Origin: Kiritimatiellota bacterium B12222
GTDB lineage: Bacteria; Verrucomicrobiota; Kiritimatiellia; SS1-B-03-39; UBA6053
Direction of reading: 5' to 3'
DNA length: 64,000 nucleotides
Assembly: GCA_029719485.1 (NCBI GenBank)
Contig: CP120722.1
Location: forward strand, 806,001-870,000
Shown here: in pieces, positions 61,633 through 64,000 of the stretch
How the letters are laid out: every line of letters starts with the position of its first letter
Position numbering within the stretch: the first letter of the stretch is position 1
Notes under the pieces: generated by a model
Seen by the model: only the letters and a program-made list of their open reading frames with translations
The model's database searches: none
What the model was told of the DNA's origin: nothing
Translations under genes and position numbers: made by a program

Positions 61633-61650
61633 TCATCAGCAGATACCGAT
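61633..61650 (+). repeat. Box A, copy 2
   Basis: TCATCAGCAGATACCGAT, identical to copy 1 at 61190-61207; followed by a GTGCAAAGTGTGCAAC variant of the downstream sequence. Confidence 0.8.
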
Positions 61651-61953
61651 AAAAAAGGGTGCAAAGTGTGCAACATTTTAAGCCTTAAAATCGTAAATAC
61701 TCAATAAAATAAGGGTTTATCCCGTTTAATGGAGGTTTGACCTCTTGCACAGTAGCGATATAAAAACAGCACGTAATTTTTTTGGGTGATAGGGAACCCT
61801 TTTTAAAGAAAGATGATTTTTACATCATCTCAAACGGCTTTGACTTAAAAAGCTTCCGAAACTAGAGCGTAGGGAACCCCCTTGATTAATAAACGGCTCA
61901 AAAATATAACCGGGTGAGCATGGTCTCTGTCGATTCTCACTGCAGATTATTTT

Positions 61954-62073
61954 CTGTAGTGGAAATCAGGTTTATTTTGCCGCCGGTATTTTTCCTGGTG
62001 ATCCTGAATGTGCAGCGGGTGTGTTGTGAAAGTGTTTCCCGGCGTGTACCACATTCCTAATTTATCACTACAG
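61954..62073 (+). repeat. Closed hairpin element C2
   Basis: Arms CTGTAGTGGAAATCAGG (61954-61970) and CCTAATTTATCACTACAG (62056-62073) form a 16-bp stem with one bulge and one mismatch. Interior: TCCTGGTGATCC, TGTGCAGC, and CGCCGG pairing with CCGGCG. Preceded by CACTGCAGATTATTTT. Confidence 0.75.
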
Positions 62074-62081
62074 ATTATTTT

Positions 62082-62200
62082 CTGGAGTGGGAAATTCGAT
62101 TCGATTTGCTTCCCGTATTCCCCTGGTGTTCCGGGGTGTGCAGCAGTCCAGGAAAAGTGTGTCCCCTGCTATTTCTAAGATGCCAAATTTTCCACTCCAG
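62082..62200 (+). repeat. Closed hairpin element C3
   Basis: Arms CTGGAGTGGGAAATT (62082-62096) and AATTTTCCACTCCAG (62186-62200) form a 15-bp stem with one wobble. Compared with C2, the T-A pair at position 4 becomes G-C, a compensatory change. Interior: CCCCTGGTGTTCCGGGG hairpin and GTGCAGCAG pairing with CTGCT. It joins C2 through ATTATTTT. Confidence 0.75.
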
Positions 62201-62275
62201 AATTCGTATTTAAAAATCCCTTTTTCCACTTGGCCCAAATCCACGTTGGCGGTTCACTGTTCTCATCAAAGGTAA

Positions 62276-63874
62276 ATGAAAATGGTCAGCACTGAAAAAA
62301 GCAAATTACTGGGATGTTGGATCTCTATAGGTACAGAGGCCCTACAGATTACATGGGATAAGCAAATGGGCTTCACTCATCGAAAATCAGAGGAAGGTTC
62401 TAAGGAGTCGTTCAATGCGATACGATTACTTCTGGATGAGTTTCGTGAAGTCCTTGATGGATCTGTTGACGGTATCAGCATTCGAGGTCTGCTTGGTTTA
62501 CCCCCAAATACTGTTGTAGCTGACCAATGGCTCATGGCAGTTGTTTTAACTTTTAATTCTGAAAAAATTGATTCTGGGGTGGTTTCCGGTCTGGCAAAGC
62601 AGGTTCTTAGCAGCCGTATCTGTCATTGTCTTACCAATCGTCCTCAAGACCTGATTTGGCAGACGGATGAGATTATTGAAGAGATGATTCAGATAGGGGT
62701 TCTGAAAGAAGGGAGAGAGGGGGTATCCTTGGGGCTAAAGCTGAAGGCATTTATTGAGGGCGAACCGAAGGAGGAAGAAAAGCAGATGCCTAAGCCTACC
62801 ATGCAGGATGGTTTTGAGGAGTATATCAGGAATCTCCCCAAACTTTCTCCCGCAGAAATGGTTCAAGGGGTATTTGATGCCGGATATGTAGGACAGGAAG
62901 CTGCTGTCCGGGCAGTCTCATTAGCTGTGTATCGTCACTTCAGACGGCTTGTCCGACATCATATTGGGGAAACGCCCTTGAATAAGCTGCCTCCTCTGCC
63001 CCACATGCTGCTTTCCGGCAGTACTGGAGTGGGAAAAACCTACTTACTCCAAACATTGTTCAAGGATGTTCTTGGAATCGAGAATGTGGCTTACTTCGAC
63101 TGTGCAAGTGCAACCCAAGTGGGTATTGTGGGTGATTCCATACAAAGCAGCTTGTTTCAACTGCTGGAAAAAAATTCTGGAAACTCAAAAATCGCCCAAA
63201 CTGGAGTGGTGATTCTGGATGAGTTCGATAAAATTTGTATCCGCCAGGGAGAGATGGGAGATTCAGGGAAAGACTCCAGCAGATTTTCCAGCACCGCGGT
63301 TCAACAATCACTACTGAAAATGATGGAATCCGCTAAACTTGATTTAAGCGCCTACAGACAAGGCCGGAATTCCAGACCCGTCTATTTTGAGACCGGGAAT
63401 GTCCTTTTCATCTGCCTTGGAGCTTTTCCTCATCATCGCCAACGCAGAAAACCCACTCCAATTGGTTTCGATTCTTCGGAAAATATTTGTGCAGTGAGAA
63501 AATCGAATCCTGGGACTAATTTTGTCTCCCTGGGTATGATGCGGGAACTCTATGGTCGATTCTCCCAGATTGTGGAGTTTGAGCCAATGAGTCGGGATGC
63601 TATGAGAACGATTCTTTCAGAACAGGTAGTAGAGCGATACAGGGAAGAGTTGCAGAGTGAGGGGATAGGTTTGGAAGTAGATGAAAACGTCTATGACGAG
63701 CTGATTGAACAGTCTATACAATTGAAAACAGGGGGACGTGGATTACAACGAGCTTTAGGTGATCAAATTCAATCTGCAATGTTCGATGCTTTTTCCAAAG
63801 AAGCAGGGAATGCAAAAACGGTTATGGTCAGCTATGAGGGGGAAGCAATTTGCAGCAGTGTCTCATGTGCTTGA
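62276..63874 (+). CDS. ClpX-like AAA+ ATPase (element-borne)
   Basis: 532 residues. The N-terminal 200 residues are unrecognised and contain no zinc-binding domain. The AAA+ module resembles ClpX: YVGQEAAVRAVSLAVYRHFR, Walker A SGSTGVGKT at 247-255, Walker B VVILDEFDK at 311-319, GAFPHHRQRR, sensor 2 TGGRGLQRAL. The ClpP-contact tripeptide IGF is at 396-398. The pore-1 loop, GYVG in ClpX, reads GIVG at 283-286, losing its aromatic. It may unfold a partner, with or without ClpP. It follows the repeat region directly, with AAAGG before the start. Confidence 0.85.
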   Translation: MKMVSTEKSKLLGCWISIGTEALQITWDKQMGFTHRKSEEGSKESFNAIRLLLDEFREVLDGSVDGISIRGLLGLPPNTVVADQWLMAVVLTFNSEKIDSGVVSGLAKQVLSSRICHCLTNRPQDLIWQTDEIIEEMIQIGVLKEGREGVSLGLKLKAFIEGEPKEEEKQMPKPTMQDGFEEYIRNLPKLSPAEMVQGVFDAGYVGQEAAVRAVSLAVYRHFRRLVRHHIGETPLNKLPPLPHMLLSGSTGVGKTYLLQTLFKDVLGIENVAYFDCASATQVGIVGDSIQSSLFQLLEKNSGNSKIAQTGVVILDEFDKICIRQGEMGDSGKDSSRFSSTAVQQSLLKMMESAKLDLSAYRQGRNSRPVYFETGNVLFICLGAFPHHRQRRKPTPIGFDSSENICAVRKSNPGTNFVSLGMMRELYGRFSQIVEFEPMSRDAMRTILSEQVVERYREELQSEGIGLEVDENVYDELIEQSIQLKTGGRGLQRALGDQIQSAMFDAFSKEAGNAKTVMVSYEGEAICSSVSCA

Positions 63875-64000
63875 ATTTGTAGGTCGAATAATCTCCAAGA
63901 GAACGGTATTTATTCAAAAAAATCTGGAGGGGGCTGTGACAACGTTTAAATTTGAATGGGGATCTATCAGGTTTCGTATTTGAAGCTCTCTGTGGGCGAT

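Larger units (their letters stand above)
61252..61879 (+). repeat. Box B, four copies of AGGGAACCC
   Basis: At 61252-61260, 61364-61372, 61791-61799 and 61871-61879. The second and fourth copies share the longer CGTAGGGAACCCC and precede hairpin elements C1 and C2. Confidence 0.8.
60948..62275. other. 1.3-kb intergenic repeat region of the element
   Basis: No convincing gene. It contains a 10-bp inverted repeat (61001-61075), two copies of an 18-nt box, four copies of AGGGAACCC, and three closed hairpin elements (listed separately). The two halves (61190-61522 and 61633-62073) repeat the same box order, with diverged spacing. Short minus-strand open frames span the repeats and are probably spurious. 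Confidence 0.7.

Noticed and set aside
61149-61676. Minus-strand reading frames of about 75-84 codons across boxes A, B and C1
   Set aside because: They overlap one another and run through the repeats; no start context or domain. Judged to be by-products of the structured region.
61416-62200. CRISPR array made of CACTACAG-type repeats
   Set aside because: The repeat arms vary with the unit, the intervening sequences are homologous to each other and not unique, and no cas gene is present.

Overview
This 64 kb window looks like a chromosomal segment of a polysaccharide-degrading bacterium of the PVC group, most likely Verrucomicrobiota or Kiritimatiellota. The placement rests on the gene mix: a prepilin-like protein with an H-X9-DG tail, many Gfo/Idh/MocA proteins, a CxPSR sulfatase, very long family-2 glycoside hydrolases, and a MoxR/DUF58/SpoIIM/RDD gene train. 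It is inferred from protein families by eye, since there is no rRNA in the window.

Layout. 1-0.7 kb: a tandem array of 106-bp hairpin units behind an MscS channel gene, then tRNA-Leu(CAG) and two small genes. 3.2-24.1 kb: a glycan-use region with a GH109-like protein, a 1438-residue GH2-like protein, a GH36-like alpha-galactosidase, a GntR/LacI-type regulator, nagB-nagA, and a five-gene train (nitrilase, two Gfo/Idh proteins, an MDR dehydrogenase, an enolase-superfamily enzyme) that looks like an uncharacterised catabolic pathway. 24.2-30.8 kb: a GH2 beta-mannosidase, a sulfatase and an IclR regulator. 30.9-39.9 kb: a ten-gene minus-strand operon (GYF/RDD, two B-box-like zinc proteins, DUF4129, DUF4350, MoxR, DUF58, SpoIIM, RDD). 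40.2-51.4 kb: housekeeping and sugar-acid genes (redoxin, cysteine desulfurase with nadA, uxaC with a PfkB kinase, lytic transglycosylase, priA, def).

From about 52.58 kb to the window end lies what appears to be an integrated mobile element. It splits the host yifB/comM gene just after its AAMNPCPYG motif. The left end carries a large serine recombinase whose last codons are read from host yifB DNA, followed by a compact minus-strand cargo of unknown proteins, an SPL-like radical SAM protein and a D12-class adenine methyltransferase. To the right is a 1.3-kb intergenic region (60.95-62.27 kb) built of several repeat families, including three roughly 107-120-nt elements closed by long stems with compensatory base changes. 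Next comes a ClpX-like AAA+ ATPase that keeps an IGF tripeptide but has GIVG in place of the usual GYVG pore loop. The right end of the element and the rest of yifB are not in the window.

How the parts fit: the glycan genes suggest release and intracellular use of amino sugars, galactosides, mannosides, uronates and sulfated sugars, with local GntR and IclR regulators that have palindromic candidate operators at their own promoters. The most novel material is the structured repeat region with the ClpX-like gene on the element.
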